Shown here piece after piece: positions 1 to 9,716 of a stretch of 64,000 nt of DNA; within the stretch, counting starts at the first letter, position 1, and every line of letters starts with the position of its first letter. The stretch is taken from positions 1-64,000 of the forward strand of contig JAIYAA010000064.1 in NCBI GenBank assembly GCA_027489295.1, read 5' to 3'. The position numbers and the translations under genes are program-made. The stretch is from Sphingomonadales bacterium (GTDB lineage: Bacteria; Pseudomonadota; Alphaproteobacteria; Sphingomonadales; Sphingomonadaceae). A model generated the notes under the pieces. It had not been told where the DNA came from and did not search any database. It was given only the letters and a program-made list of their open reading frames with translations.

Positions 1-193
1 CGCCCGCGACAGCGCCGCCACCGCCGCCGACCAGGCTGGCCGCCTGTTCCGCTTCGGGCGCAGCGACTTTCTCTCGCTGCTGTCGGCGCAGAGCAGCCTC
101 GCCCAGGCCGAGGCCAGCTATGCGACGGCGCAGGCAAAGCTGCCCGACGACCAGATCGTGATCTTCCTCGCGCTCGGCGGCGGCTGGGAATAA
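1..193 (+). CDS. RND efflux outer-membrane lipoprotein, NodT/TolC type (C-terminal fragment)
   Basis: This open frame enters from the left edge and reads to a TAA at 191-193, giving about 63 residues. The helical segment GRLFRFGRSDFLSLLSAQ followed by a Ser/Ala/Gln-rich helix and the terminus ALGGGWE matches the end of NodT-family outer-membrane factors of tripartite RND pumps. The family forms a trimeric channel across the outer membrane. Only the last periplasmic helix is visible, so the substrate and the pump partners upstream cannot be judged. The next gene starts 9 bases on but has an unrelated function. Confidence 0.75.
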   Translation, partial: ARDSAATAADQAGRLFRFGRSDFLSLLSAQSSLAQAEASYATAQAKLPDDQIVIFLALGGGWE

Positions 194-202
194 AGAGCGG
201 CC

Positions 203-1507
203 ATGACCTTCACCGATATTGCGAGCCGGACCTACAACCATAATTTCCGGCTCGACCCGATCGTCCGCAGCCTGCTCGACACCGATTTCTACAAGTTGCT
301 GATGCTGCAGATGATCCGGCATCGGAACCCGGGCACGCAGGTGACCTTCTCGCTGATCAACCGCACCCGGAGCGTGCGGCTGGCCGAGGTGATCGACGAG
401 GCCGAGCTCCGCGCCCAGCTCGACCACGCCCGCTCGCTGCGCTTCACCAAGAAGGAACTGATCTGGCTCGCCGGCAACAGCTTCTACGGCAAGACCCAGA
501 TGTTCGCGCCGGACTTCATCGCCTGGCTCGCGGAGTTCCAGCTGCCGGCCTACGAGCTGGAGCGCCATGACGGCCAGTTCCTGCTGCACTTCGACGGCCC
601 CTGGACGCACACCACCATGTGGGAGATCCCGGCGCTGACCATCGTCAACGAACTCCGCTCGCGCGCGGCGATGCGCGGTCGCGACCGGTTCGCGCTCGAC
701 GTGCTCTACGCCCGCGCCAAGGCCAAGCTGTGGGACAAGGTCGAACGGCTGCGCGCGCTTCCGGATTTGGTGCTGTCGGATTTCGGCACCCGGCGGCGCC
801 ACGGCTTCCTGTGGCAGCGCTGGTGCGTCGAGGCGCTGAAGGAAGGGCTCGGCCACCGCTTCATCGGCACCTCCAACGTGCTGCTGGCGATGGATGCCGA
901 CCTGGAGGCGATCGGCACCAACGCGCATGAGCTGCCGATGGTCGAAGCCGCGCTGTCCACGGACGATGCCAGCCTCGCCGACGCGCCCTATCGCGTGCTC
1001 GAGCAATGGCGTGCGCATTATGGCGGCAACCTACTGATCGCGCTGCCCGATGCGTTCGGCACCACCTCTTTCCTCGCACGTGCGCCCGACTGGGTGGCGG
1101 ACTGGACCGGCTTCCGACCGGACAGCGCGCCGCCCATTCCCGGCGGCGAGCAGATCCTGCGCTGGTGGCAGGACCATGGCCGCGACCCTCGCGAGAAGCT
1201 GCTGATCTTCTCCGATGGCATGGACGTCGAATCGATCGAGGCGACCTATCGCCATTTCAACGGCCGGGTGCGGACGAGCTTCGGCTGGGGCACCAACCTC
1301 ACCAACGACTTCCGCGGCTGCGACCCTGACGGCGAAGCCGGGCTGGAGCCGATCTCGCTGGTCTGCAAGGTGGTGGCGGCGAACGGCCGACCGGCGGTCA
1401 AGCTCTCCGACAATCCGGCCAAGGCGACCGGCGAGCCGGCCGAGATCGAACGCTATCTGCGCGTGTTCGGCGACGCAGGTCGCGCCGAACACGCCGTGCA
1501 AGTTTAG
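203..1507 (+). CDS. pncB: Nicotinate phosphoribosyltransferase
   Basis: The 434-residue protein has the layout of bacterial NAPRTase: an N-terminal substrate segment with [13 protein letters not shown] near residue 27, a middle [11 protein letters not shown] segment, and the [10 protein letters not shown] and GTNAHELPM motifs around residues 220-250 that shape the active site. It converts nicotinate and PRPP to nicotinate mononucleotide with ATP, the entry step of Preiss-Handler NAD salvage. The glutamine-dependent NAD synthetase that ends this route lies at 10585-12636. A hairpin terminator follows the stop codon. Length and motifs are normal for the family. Confidence 0.95.
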   Translation: MTFTDIASRTYNHNFRLDPIVRSLLDTDFYKLLMLQMIRHRNPGTQVTFSLINRTRSVRLAEVIDEAELRAQLDHARSLRFTKKELIWLAGNSFYGKTQMFAPDFIAWLAEFQLPAYELERHDGQFLLHFDGPWTHTTMWEIPALTIVNELRSRAAMRGRDRFALDVLYARAKAKLWDKVERLRALPDLVLSDFGTRRRHGFLWQRWCVEALKEGLGHRFIGTSNVLLAMDADLEAIGTNAHELPMVEAALSTDDASLADAPYRVLEQWRAHYGGNLLIALPDAFGTTSFLARAPDWVADWTGFRPDSAPPIPGGEQILRWWQDHGRDPREKLLIFSDGMDVESIEATYRHFNGRVRTSFGWGTNLTNDFRGCDPDGEAGLEPISLVCKVVAANGRPAVKLSDNPAKATGEPAEIERYLRVFGDAGRAEHAVQV

Positions 1508-1519
1508 CGTTTTGTTAGC

Positions 1520-1562
1520 GCATTTTCCGAGTCGGTGTCCGTACCGGGCACCTTGAAAATGC
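1520..1562. terminator. Bidirectional hairpin between pncB and the DUF2332 gene
   Basis: GCATTTTC at 1520-1527 pairs perfectly with GAAAATGC at 1555-1562, and an inner stem GGTG/CACC (1534-1537 with 1549-1552) extends it. The A/T-containing outer arms can act as a U-tract in either direction, which fits its position between two convergent genes. Confidence 0.6.
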
Positions 1563-1563
1563 T

Positions 1564-2607
1564 TTAGCCGCGCCAGTCCACCGAATTGCCATAGGGGTGG
1601 CACACCGCGAGCACGCGGCGCTCCTCCCCGCCGGGAAACCAGCTGAGCGACAGGCGGACTTCGCTGCGCGTCTCGGTCCATTCGAAGCCGACCCAGGCGA
1701 GCGGCCGCTCGGGGGTGGCGAACTGCCCGGCATCCTGGATCATCGCCACCACCGCCGCGCGATCGCGCGGCGGCAGATATTGCAGCACCATCGAGTGCAT
1801 CACGACCCTGCACACGCCCTCGGCCTGCGGCACGGCAAGCTGCTTCGCCAGCCATTCGGACGCGTCGCCCTGCTCCAGTTGCGGCGGGTGGCGGCGCGCC
1901 ATCGCCAGTGCCTGCTCCAGCCGGTGCAGCCGGGCGGGCTGGTCCGCGAAGATATACGCCATCAGCCGTTCGCAGGTGGCGGGATCCCCGGCATCGAGCG
2001 GATGGAGGTCGACGCCGCGCGCCGATACCACGTCGAGCGGCGCCGGCTGCGGCGCCGGGCCATGCCAGTCGGGCACAACCTGCACCGGCGAATGGCCATC
2101 GCCGGCGAGCACGCCGCCGAGATCGAAACCGTACCGGCCGAGATTGAGGTTGAGGCCGCAGCTGGATCCGATCTCGAGAAGCTCGAAAGGCAGGCCGAAG
2201 CGGCGACGGACCTGCATCAGCGCTGCCACCAGCGCACCGGACCGGCCGACTTCGTTGGTCTGCGGCGTCCGGCGGAGAAATCCGGCGATCAGATCGTCCT
2301 CGGCGGCGAGCGCCTCGCCGATCGCGCCGTCGAAATCGTCATGCTCGTGCCGGTAAAGCGCTGCCAAGGCCGGCGGATTGCCGCGACGGGCGAGGAAATG
2401 CAGCGCGGCATTGAAGCGCATCGCTAGCGCCGCCGAGGCCGCGTCCCCCTCCCAATGGGTGATGACTGCCTGGCTATGTGCACCCCGGTGCAATTGCCGG
2501 AGGCCAGCGGCGAGCACCTCCCCCACGAAGGGCGACCCAAGCTCGCCCGAAACCCGGGCCATCCGGGCGAGTTCCGCCAATCCCGTCCGGACCGATATCA
2601 TTGTCAT
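1564..2607 (-). CDS. DUF2332 family protein
   Basis: The protein is 347 residues from an ATG at 2607 that has GGAAGAG a few bases upstream; a longer frame to 2730 has no good ribosome site. The central segment FELLEIGSSCGLNLNL is typical of DUF2332 and resembles a SAM-binding motif I of methyltransferases (E-I-G-S-x-x-G). Later segments such as HSMVLQYLPP and LAWVGFEWTE also fit the family. The reaction is unknown. It lies downstream of the chemoreceptor on the same strand with a 103-base gap, so co-transcription is possible but not shown. Confidence 0.75.
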   Translation of the reverse strand: MTMISVRTGLAELARMARVSGELGSPFVGEVLAAGLRQLHRGAHSQAVITHWEGDAASAALAMRFNAALHFLARRGNPPALAALYRHEHDDFDGAIGEALAAEDDLIAGFLRRTPQTNEVGRSGALVAALMQVRRRFGLPFELLEIGSSCGLNLNLGRYGFDLGGVLAGDGHSPVQVVPDWHGPAPQPAPLDVVSARGVDLHPLDAGDPATCERLMAYIFADQPARLHRLEQALAMARRHPPQLEQGDASEWLAKQLAVPQAEGVCRVVMHSMVLQYLPPRDRAAVVAMIQDAGQFATPERPLAWVGFEWTETRSEVRLSLSWFPGGEERRVLAVCHPYGNSVDWRG

Positions 2608-2710
2608 TATGCTCTTCCCGGGCAGTGGCCGACGCATCGGATCTTTTTGCCGGGGGCCGTTCGATTCGCAATCCGATCGAACGGCCACTCCCGGAGGTGT
2701 CGTAGGTCGA

Positions 2711-4564
2711 TCAGAAGCTCTGCCAGTCATCGTCCGCGCTGCTGTTGCGGACCAGCGCCGAGACGGCGGCTGCCGGCAGCGGCTTCACATTGCCGCCGCT
2801 GAAGCGCGACGGGGCCACCCGCGCCGCGGGTGCCGACATGCCGTTGCCCACGTTGAAGCGGCTTGCCTGCTCGGAGAGCACCGAGACTTCGCTTGCCAGG
2901 TTGCGGGCAGCCGCCGAGGTTTCTTCCACCATCGCGGCGTTCTGCTGCGTGGACTGGTCCATCGAGCCCAGCGCGGCGCTGATCTCGGTGACCGCGCTCG
3001 ACTGTGCGTGGTTGTCCGAAGCCATGTTGCCGAGCAGGTGATGGACTTCGCCGACGCCCGCCGAAATATCGGCCAGCGCACCGTCCACCCGCTGCACGGC
3101 CTGCACCGCGGTAACAATGTCGCTCTGCGTGGCGGTCAGCTGATCGCGGGCGCGACCGGCCTCTTCTTCCGCGCGCATCGCCAGGGCCGAGACGAGATCG
3201 GCGACCACCGCGAAGCCGCGGCCCGCCTCACCGGCGCGACCGGCTTCCACCGCGGCGTTCATCGCGAGAACGCGCGTCTGGAAGGCGATCTTGTCGAGGC
3301 CTTCGATCACGCTGTCGATGCCCTTGGCGCTTTCCGACACGCGGGTCATCGCCTGCACCGCCTCGTCCGCGGTCGAGCGACCGTTGTTGACGGTCGACAT
3401 GGTGCCGTCGGCGCGCTCCACCGTCTGGCCCGCGGCCGAGGCAGTAGCCTTCAGACGCTGGTCCATCTGGGTGACGGCGGCGGCCGTTTCCTCGAGGCTG
3501 GCGGCATTTGCCTCGGTGCGGCGGGCAAGGTCCTCGCTCGCCTGGGCGATCTCGTTCGAGCCAGTGCGGATCGAGGTGGTCGCCTCGATCACCGACGAGA
3601 TCAGCTCGCGGAGGCTCGACAGGGCGTTGTTGAAGTTGGTCTTCACCACGCTGTATTCGCCGGGGAAGGTGGCGGTGATCTGCGCGGTCAGGTTACCCTG
3701 GGCCAGTTCGGCCAGATGGTTCGAAACCGTTTCGACGACCATCTTCTGCGAAGCCTCTGCCTCCGCATTCGCCGCATCGGCCGCCGCCTTGGCGAGCGCG
3801 GCATCGCGGAACACCAGCACGGCACGCGCCATGTCGCCCAATTCGTCACCGCGCGCGGTGGCCGGCACTTCGACGTTGTTGCGACCGGCGGCCAGGTCGG
3901 CCATCGTGCGGGTGAGTTGGCTGATCGGGCGGGCAATGATCCGGCTGAGCATGACGGCCAGGCCGATCGCGATGCCGATCAGCGCGATCGCGCCGGTGAT
4001 CAGCACGGTGGTGGCGGTCGCGATCGCGCCTTCCTGACGCGCGCCGTTCTTTTCGATGGCTTCGGCCTGGGCGTCCTTGATCGCGCGCAGCGGCAGCACC
4101 GCGGCGGAGACCAGCACCGCCTTGCCGGCGCCGCGAACCTCGGTCTGGGCGGCATCGCGCCGGCCTGCCTTCACTTCGGAAATCAGGCGATCGCCCCACT
4201 TCTCGCGCCACGACAGCGTTTCTGCCCGCGACTTGCGCAGCGCCTCGAGCAGCGCCGGATCGGTCAGCAGCTTCTCGAGCTCGGCCGAGGTATCGTCATA
4301 TTCCGCGCGACCTTCGTCATACGACTTCAGATAGGTCGGATCGGCCGTGACCAGGAACCCCCGCAACTGGCTGTTCTGGCGCAGCAGCGCCGTCTCGAGC
4401 GTCAGCGTCTTCGCGTGAATCTGCTGGCTGAGGTTGTTCTGATCGGTGACCGAGCGGATCATCGAGATGTTCATGAAGAACACGACCATCACGATCGCCG
4501 CCGATGCGCAGATCAGCAGGAACGAAAGTGCGAGCTTCCTCGGAATTTTCATCGATGCAATCAT
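2711..4564 (-). CDS. Methyl-accepting chemotaxis protein (CHASE3-like sensor, HAMP, MCP signal domain)
   Basis: This 617-residue receptor has a membrane segment at about residues 12-31, a helical periplasmic sensor of about 150 residues, a second membrane segment near 185-210, a HAMP domain, then a long coiled-coil signalling domain. The hairpin tip reads IAFQTRVLAMNAAVEAGRAGE; compared with the Tsr tip, Asn376 is Arg, Leu380 is Met and Ala387 is Gly. After an Ala/Pro-rich linker the protein ends in DWQSF, which fits the W-x-x-F pentapeptide that tethers CheR and CheB. No other chemotaxis gene is nearby. The receptor at 36765-38615 has a nearly identical hub. Confidence 0.93.
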   Translation of the reverse strand: MIASMKIPRKLALSFLLICASAAIVMVVFFMNISMIRSVTDQNNLSQQIHAKTLTLETALLRQNSQLRGFLVTADPTYLKSYDEGRAEYDDTSAELEKLLTDPALLEALRKSRAETLSWREKWGDRLISEVKAGRRDAAQTEVRGAGKAVLVSAAVLPLRAIKDAQAEAIEKNGARQEGAIATATTVLITGAIALIGIAIGLAVMLSRIIARPISQLTRTMADLAAGRNNVEVPATARGDELGDMARAVLVFRDAALAKAAADAANAEAEASQKMVVETVSNHLAELAQGNLTAQITATFPGEYSVVKTNFNNALSSLRELISSVIEATTSIRTGSNEIAQASEDLARRTEANAASLEETAAAVTQMDQRLKATASAAGQTVERADGTMSTVNNGRSTADEAVQAMTRVSESAKGIDSVIEGLDKIAFQTRVLAMNAAVEAGRAGEAGRGFAVVADLVSALAMRAEEEAGRARDQLTATQSDIVTAVQAVQRVDGALADISAGVGEVHHLLGNMASDNHAQSSAVTEISAALGSMDQSTQQNAAMVEETSAAARNLASEVSVLSEQASRFNVGNGMSAPAARVAPSRFSGGNVKPLPAAAVSALVRNSSADDDWQSF

Positions 4565-5076
4565 TTCTGGTCTTTCCGATACCTTGTAGCGCGCCCCGAC
4601 ACGTTGCTTTCAATGCCGGCGTGCGCCCGCGCCGGATCGATCGCCGATGGATGGGGTAATGGCCAGATCACGCGCGGCACCCGTGGTGTGCACGACCGCG
4701 CGACGAGGCCAATCCAGCCCTTGCGCCGACGTTTGCACTGCCATGAAACCGATCTCGCATGCGCATTCCCACCCCATTCCCGGCCTGTGGTTGATCGCAT
4801 TATAGGAACAATACCTTACCGAGCGGTCACCGCGCGCAGAAACAGTCCATCGGAGAAACACTTAGGTTTCCCGGGAATTAAGATTCTCTTCACGAAGTAG
4901 CGCTTGGGGCTTGGGCGCAAGTCGCGCCAATTCAGCAGCAGCTACCGTTCGCTGGAGCTGCGCGATAGTTGGGTAGTAGCGTCGAAGGAGCGGTCTTGGC
5001 CGCAGCCGGGCACGAATTAGCGGGCGCTTTGGCCCGCTATCCCGTTCCGCACTACGGAAAATCCAGAAGAATGCCT
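4565..5076. other. 512-base intergenic region without a supported gene
   Basis: No reading frame here has coding character or a convincing ribosome site. The region should hold the promoter of the chemoreceptor (reading left). Two hairpins are visible: one at 4912-4928 around GGCGC/GCGCC, and a clean 8-bp stem at 5018-5039 listed separately. I could not assign a regulatory RNA or riboswitch class. Confidence 0.5.
5018..5039 (-). terminator. Putative terminator of the small gene 5077-5316
   Basis: TAGCGGGC (5018-5025) and GCCCGCTA (5032-5039) form a perfect 8-bp stem with a 6-base loop, about 40 bases past the stop codon of the small minus-strand gene. The following U-tract is weak. Confidence 0.5.
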
Positions 5077-5316
5077 TTATTTGCGGTCCTTGCGGCCGCC
5101 CTTCCAGTAGAGAAGGCCGGCAACGATCGCTGCAGATCCGATGCCGATCGCTGCACCCATGCCGAGCTGCCGGTTGCTCGGCCCGCGGCGCTTGGCCGCG
5201 GCGGCCTGCTCCTTGGCGACGGCGATGGCCTCGCCCTCCCCTGCAGCATCGTGCGGGGCTTCGGCGATCGGATAAGGCGACTGGGAGTCGGCGGGCACGG
5301 GCGGTTTCTTGCTCAT
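5077..5316 (-). CDS. Small protein with a single C-terminal membrane segment
   Basis: The 79-residue protein begins at an ATG at 5316 preceded by GAAGGA at good spacing; the longer frame upstream lacks this. It has a Pro/Ala-rich acidic N-terminal half, a basic KRRG stretch, a single hydrophobic helix of about 17 residues (roughly 57-73, rich in Gly/Ala/Ile), and a basic WKGGRKDRK tail. This suggests a tail-anchored inner-membrane protein with its N-terminus inside. I do not recognise a family. A hairpin terminator follows. Confidence 0.7.
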   Translation of the reverse strand: MSKKPPVPADSQSPYPIAEAPHDAAGEGEAIAVAKEQAAAAKRRGPSNRQLGMGAAIGIGSAAIVAGLLYWKGGRKDRK

Positions 5317-5414
5317 GAGATTCCTTCGATTACGCGGCCAGGGACCGCCATCGTCATGCGGCGAACCGGCACCGGCTTGCAAGGCGCAACCACTCTCCGC
5401 AATAGCGGTACGCG

Positions 5415-6569
5415 ATGAACCCGATCTATTCTTCGATGGGCACCACCATCTTCGAGGCCATGTCCGCACGGGCGCGGGCGAATGGCGCGATCAACCTCGG
5501 CCAGGGCTTTGCCGACGGACGGGGGCCGGAGGCGGTGCTGGAAGCCGCCGCCCGCGCCGTCCTTGATCGCTCGAACCAATATCCGCCGATGGCCGGGCTG
5601 CCCGAACTGCGCCAGGCCATCGCGGGCCATTACACGCGGCATCAGGCGCTGAACCTCGCGCCCGAGGAAGTGATCGTCACCTCGGGTGCGACCGAGGCGC
5701 TGGCCGCCGCGCTGCTTGCGCTGATCAAGCCCGGCGACGAGGTGCTCTGCTTCCAGCCGCTCTACGACGCCTATGTGCCGCTGATCCGGCGCGCCGGCGG
5801 GATTCCCCGCTTCGTACGGCTCCGCCCGCCCGAATGGCGCATCGAGCGCGCCGCGCTGGAGGCAGTGGTAACGCCGAAGACGCGCCTGATCCTGCTAAAC
5901 AACCCGCTCAACCCGGCCGCGACGATGACCAGTGCCGAAGATCTGGCGATGCTCGCAGAGTTCTGCGTCGCCCACGATCTCACGGCGATCTGCGACGAGG
6001 TATGGGAGCATGTGACCTTCGACGGCGCGCGCCACCTGCCGCTGATCGGCTTTCCGGGCATGCGCGATCGTACGGTAAAGATCGGCAGTGCCGGCAAGAT
6101 CTTCGCGCTCACGGGTTTCAAGGTCGGCTGGATGTGCGCTGCCCCGGACATCGCGCGCGTGCTGTCCAAGGCGCACCAGTTCCTCACCTTCACCACACCG
6201 CCCAACCTGCAATGGGCAGTAGCGGAAGGGCTGGCGACGCAGGATGCGTGGGTGCAGGCGGCGCGCGCCCGCTTCCAGGCCGGCCGCGACCGTCTGGCAG
6301 CCGGCCTGCGCGACGCGGGTTTCACGGTGCTGCCCAGCGCTGCCACCTATTTCCTCTCCGTCGATCTTGCCGCGTCGGGCTTCACGATGGACGACGTGAC
6401 CTTCAGCGAACGCCTGGTCGACGAGGCGAAGGTCGCGACGATCCCCGTCTCCGCCTTCTATGCCGAGGATCCGGTGACCAGCGTCGTCCGCTTCTGCTTC
6501 GTCAAGGAAGACAACGTGCTCGACGAAGCGATCGCGCGTGTGAAGGCCTGGCGCGCGGCGCTAGGCTGA
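5415..6569 (+). CDS. PLP-dependent aminotransferase, class I, probably KMTB/methionine aminotransferase
   Basis: The 384-residue fold-type I enzyme has the PLP lysine in GSAGKIFALTGFKVGW near residue 230, the NNPLNP loop near 160 (usually NNPxNP), and DEVWEH supplying the aspartate and tyrosine-equivalent region. The sequence resembles the MtnE/YbdL methionine-oxo-acid aminotransferase group. It is convergent with mtnA, only 4 bases away from it, at the end of a complete methionine salvage set, so the natural inference is the last step: 4-methylthio-2-oxobutanoate to methionine. Kynurenine or other 2-oxo-acid activity is an alternative that sequence alone cannot exclude. Confidence 0.85.
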   Translation: MNPIYSSMGTTIFEAMSARARANGAINLGQGFADGRGPEAVLEAAARAVLDRSNQYPPMAGLPELRQAIAGHYTRHQALNLAPEEVIVTSGATEALAAALLALIKPGDEVLCFQPLYDAYVPLIRRAGGIPRFVRLRPPEWRIERAALEAVVTPKTRLILLNNPLNPAATMTSAEDLAMLAEFCVAHDLTAICDEVWEHVTFDGARHLPLIGFPGMRDRTVKIGSAGKIFALTGFKVGWMCAAPDIARVLSKAHQFLTFTTPPNLQWAVAEGLATQDAWVQAARARFQAGRDRLAAGLRDAGFTVLPSAATYFLSVDLAASGFTMDDVTFSERLVDEAKVATIPVSAFYAEDPVTSVVRFCFVKEDNVLDEAIARVKAWRAALG

Positions 6570-6573
6570 TCGC

Positions 6574-7620
6574 TCAGATCCGGTCGAGCACCCCGCGCTC
6601 GGTAATATAGCCGGTCACCAGCCGTGCCGGGGTTACGTCGAAGGCGGGGTTCAGCGCCGGCGAATCCGTCACGCGGATTGTGGAGATCCGGCCGTCTGCG
6701 TCGGGGCCGGTCAGCCGCGTCACTTCTTCGGCCGATCGGTCCTCGATCGGGATGTCGGCACCGCTCGCGGTCGCCGGATCGAAGGTCGTGTAGGGCAGCG
6801 CGACATAGAAGGGCACGCCATTGTCATGTGCCGCCAGCGCCTTGAGGTAGGTGCCGATTTTGTTGCAGACATCGCCGTTCGCCGTCACCCGATCGGTGCC
6901 GACGATCACCGCGTCGACCTTCCCCTGCATCATCAACAGCCCGCCGGCATTGTCGGCGATCACCGTGTGCGGCACGCCGTGGTTGCGCAGCTCGAACGCG
7001 GTCAGCAGCGCACCCTGGTTGCGCGGCCGGGTTTCGTCGACCCAGACATGCACCGGAATGCCCGCATCATGGGCGAGGTAGATCGGCGCCGTCGCGGTGC
7101 CATAGTCCACCGTCGCCAGCCACCCGGCATTGCAATGGGTGAGGATATTGAGCGGGCGGCCCGGGTTCTTCGCATGCAGCCGGCGCAGCAGGTCCAGGCC
7201 GTGCTCGCCGATCGCGCGGCAAAGCTCGGCATCCTCGTCGCAGATCGCATCGGCGCGGGTGAACGCGGCAGCGGCGCGCTCGGCGAAAGGCAGCCCCGCC
7301 ACCGCCGATCGGACCTGATCCAGCGCCCAGCGCAGGTTGATCGCGGTCGGGCGCGTTTCGACCAGCGTCGCATAGGCGCTTTCGAGCCCCGCATCGCTGG
7401 CATCGACCGCCAGCGCCATGGCGAGACCATAAGCGGCGGTGGCCCCGATCATCGGCGCGCCGCGGGTCCACATCTCGCGGATCGCGATCGCTGCGGCATC
7501 GAGGCTGTACAGTTCGACCCAGCGGACTTCCCAGGGAAGTTGCCGCTGGTCGAGGATACGGATCCCCTTCCCGTCCGCCGTGCGGGCAATCGATCGGGTA
7601 TGCCGGCCTTCGAGGATCAC
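6574..7620 (-). CDS. mtnA: S-methyl-5-thioribose-1-phosphate isomerase
   Basis: The 348-residue protein has the RGAPMIG segment near residue 55, the catalytic-cysteine segment [10 protein letters not shown] near 160 and the [16 protein letters not shown] segment with the catalytic Asp near 240, all diagnostic for MtnA rather than eIF2B. It isomerises methylthioribose-1-phosphate to methylthioribulose-1-phosphate in the methionine salvage pathway. Its start is a GTG at 7620 that overlaps the mtnC stop (GTGA), so it is the last gene of the mtnB-mtnD-mtnC-mtnA operon and probably translationally coupled to mtnC. Confidence 0.95.
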   Translation of the reverse strand: MILEGRHTRSIARTADGKGIRILDQRQLPWEVRWVELYSLDAAAIAIREMWTRGAPMIGATAAYGLAMALAVDASDAGLESAYATLVETRPTAINLRWALDQVRSAVAGLPFAERAAAAFTRADAICDEDAELCRAIGEHGLDLLRRLHAKNPGRPLNILTHCNAGWLATVDYGTATAPIYLAHDAGIPVHVWVDETRPRNQGALLTAFELRNHGVPHTVIADNAGGLLMMQGKVDAVIVGTDRVTANGDVCNKIGTYLKALAAHDNGVPFYVALPYTTFDPATASGADIPIEDRSAEEVTRLTGPDADGRISTIRVTDSPALNPAFDVTPARLVTGYITERGVLDRI

Positions 7621-8249
7621 AGGCGAATCTCCACAAGCGCGTGAATGTCGGCGGGCCCGCCGCCGCGATCGATCAGCAGCGCGCCCAGCCCTGCCGCGCG
7701 GGCGGCGTCGATCTCTGCCTGGACATCCGACACGAACAGGATTTCCTTTGGTTCAAAGCCAGTTGCAGCGGCAATCTTGGCGTAGCTCTCAGCTTCACGC
7801 TTCGGCCCGGTGGTGGTGTCGAAATAGCCGGAAAGCATCGACGTCAGGTCCCCGGCGACCGAATGGCCGAAGAGGAGCTTCTGCGCGTCGATCGAGCCCG
7901 ACGAATAGATGTAGATCGCCACGCCCGCGCTGTACCAGCGATGCAGCGCCTCTGGCGTATCGGGATAGACATGCCCTTGCAGCGTCCCGTCGGCATAGCC
8001 CTGCGCCCAGATCAGCCCCTGCAGCGTCTTGAGCGGCGTCGCCTTGCGATCTTCTGCGATCCACCCCAGCAGCGTGGCGACCTTGTCGGCGCCGGGCACC
8101 TCGGCGAGGATCGGCGCCACTGCCTCAGAATGCTTGGCGACATAGTCGGCCAAGTGCTTCTGGGCATAGGGAAACAGCACCTCCGCTACGAAGGCGATAC
8201 TGCTGGTGGTCCCCTCGATGTCGAGCAGGACGGCCTTGGCTTGGGTCAT
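7617..8249 (-). CDS. mtnC: Enolase-phosphatase E1 (acireductone synthase)
   Basis: From the ATG at 8249 the protein is 210 residues and opens with [13 protein letters not shown], the HAD motif I variant specific to MtnC (D-I-E-G-T-T). The Ser motif IYSSGS near residue 120 and the KREAESY...FVSDV segment follow. It both enolises and dephosphorylates diketo-methylthiopentyl-1-phosphate to acireductone. The upstream extension of the frame to 8345 has no family similarity. It lies 22 bases after mtnD and overlaps mtnA. Confidence 0.95.
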   Translation of the reverse strand: MTQAKAVLLDIEGTTSSIAFVAEVLFPYAQKHLADYVAKHSEAVAPILAEVPGADKVATLLGWIAEDRKATPLKTLQGLIWAQGYADGTLQGHVYPDTPEALHRWYSAGVAIYIYSSGSIDAQKLLFGHSVAGDLTSMLSGYFDTTTGPKREAESYAKIAAATGFEPKEILFVSDVQAEIDAARAAGLGALLIDRGGGPADIHALVEIRL

Positions 8250-8271
8250 GATGTGTCTCGCTGCGCCGCAC

Positions 8272-8820
8272 TCAGGCGGCGACGGGCTCGTGGCGCGGAA
8301 AACGATCGGCGATGGTGTCGCCGGTGAACTGGGCGATCCACCCATCGGGGTTGATGAACAGCCGGATCGCGGTGAAGCGTGGTGCCGGTCCCATGTCGAA
8401 CCAGTGCGGCGTCCCTGCGGGCACGGAAATCAGATCCCCAGCCTCGCAAAGAACGGCATAAACCCGGTTGTTCAGATGAAGTGTGAACAATCCCTCCCCC
8501 TCGACGAAGAAGCGGACCTCGTCCTCGGCATGGCGATGTTCCGACAGGAACTTGGTGCGGAGCACGGCTTTCTCGGGATGATCGGGCAGCATCCGGATCA
8601 CGTCGACCGAGCGATAGCCCTGCTCCGCCTTCAGCCGCTCGATCTCGGGCGCGAAGGCGATGAGCACGTCCTCCTGCCCGGCGTCGAGCGCGATGGCGCG
8701 CGCGGGCCAGCGCTCGAAGCGCACGCCGTGGATCGCAAGTTCCTCGGCGATCGTCACCGGATCCCTTGTATCGAGCAGGGGTGCGTCCCCGGTTTCCGCG
8801 AAAATTCGAAGCTGGCTCAT
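8272..8820 (-). CDS. mtnD: Acireductone dioxygenase (cupin)
   Basis: The 182-residue cupin starts at the ATG at 8820, overlapping the mtnB stop (ATGA). The metal-binding set is visible: His-x-His...Glu in [17 protein letters not shown] and the last His in [10 protein letters not shown]. With Fe(II) the family makes the 2-oxo acid precursor of methionine and formate; with Ni it makes methylthiopropionate and CO. Sequence does not decide the metal. It sits between mtnB and mtnC in the salvage operon. Confidence 0.95.
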   Translation of the reverse strand: MSQLRIFAETGDAPLLDTRDPVTIAEELAIHGVRFERWPARAIALDAGQEDVLIAFAPEIERLKAEQGYRSVDVIRMLPDHPEKAVLRTKFLSEHRHAEDEVRFFVEGEGLFTLHLNNRVYAVLCEAGDLISVPAGTPHWFDMGPAPRFTAIRLFINPDGWIAQFTGDTIADRFPRHEPVAA

Positions 8821-9443
8821 CGTGCCCCTGCCTGTCTGAAGCTGGCCTCGGCGCGCTCGGCGGCGATCATCCATTCGGTCGCCTCGAGCACGCGTTCGGC
8901 CTCGTCCACGTCCTTGCCCCAGGCATAGAGCCCGTGGCTGCGAATGAGATACGCCGGAATGGCGCCGGGGGCCAGCAGTGCCGGGCGGATCGCCGCCTCG
9001 ATCACGGCCATGTCCTGGCTGTTGTCGACGATCGGCAGCCGCACCTCGGCCGCATGGGTGGTGTGGCCGGGATAGGCCTTGAGCATCTCGTGCCCCGCCA
9101 GCGTCCAGCCGTCCGCTGCGGTCGCCCGGCTCAGCCCCACGGCATTGGGCGAATGGCCGTGCAGCACCGCCCCCGTCTCTGGAAACAGGCGATAGATCGC
9201 GAGATGCAGATCGGTCTCCGCGGAGGGCTTGCCGGCGGTAAGCGGCAGGCCGTCGATATCGACGCGCATCAGCCCGTCTGCGGTCAGGCGCCCCTTGTGC
9301 CGGCCGGAGACCGTGAGCGCGATGCTGCCATCCTCCAGCCGCGCCGAATAATTGCCCGAAGTCGCCGGCGCCCAGCCGCGCGCATCGAGGCGGCGGCCCA
9401 CATCGATCAGCGCCGCGACGGCCTGTTCATAGGACATGTTCAT
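8817..9443 (-). CDS. mtnB: Methylthioribulose-1-phosphate dehydratase (class II aldolase fold)
   Basis: The 208-residue protein has the aldolase class II pattern: TSGNYSARL near residue 30, the zinc-binding HGHS near 95 and IRSHGLYAWG near 170. In this operon it is MtnB, which dehydrates methylthioribulose-1-phosphate to the diketo compound used by MtnC. It is the first gene of mtnB-mtnD-mtnC-mtnA. The 273 bases upstream, shared with the divergent gene at 9717, must carry its promoter; I saw no SAM-type riboswitch there. Confidence 0.93.
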   Translation of the reverse strand: MNMSYEQAVAALIDVGRRLDARGWAPATSGNYSARLEDGSIALTVSGRHKGRLTADGLMRVDIDGLPLTAGKPSAETDLHLAIYRLFPETGAVLHGHSPNAVGLSRATAADGWTLAGHEMLKAYPGHTTHAAEVRLPIVDNSQDMAVIEAAIRPALLAPGAIPAYLIRSHGLYAWGKDVDEAERVLEATEWMIAAERAEASFRQAGAR

Positions 9444-9716
9444 GCGGCGCCTCTAGCGCTTCGCGGGCGCGGCGCGACAGGCATTTTTTAGCCGCCCGAA
9501 CAGTGCGGCCGGGCTGCCGCGACGCGGCGCGATTCGTGCAATAGGGGAAACGCCGCAGCCGAACATCCGTCCCGAAACGGCATGACAGATCGATGAACCG
9601 GGCAACGCACGCGCCGAAACGCGCCAATTCCAGGCCATGGCCAGCGCATCGTTAACGCTGCTTCTGCTATACGGTTGCCAGGGCATGACAGAAATTTGCG
9701 GGCGCAGAACAATATC

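Noticed and set aside
2378..4900. An 840-codon plus-strand frame opposite the chemoreceptor
   Set aside because: Antisense shadow; the composition is His/Arg/Gly-rich and it spans two genes and an intergenic region.
9444..9716. A SAM-type riboswitch ahead of the methionine salvage operon
   Set aside because: I searched the minus strand for SAM-I and SAM-II core motifs and found none.
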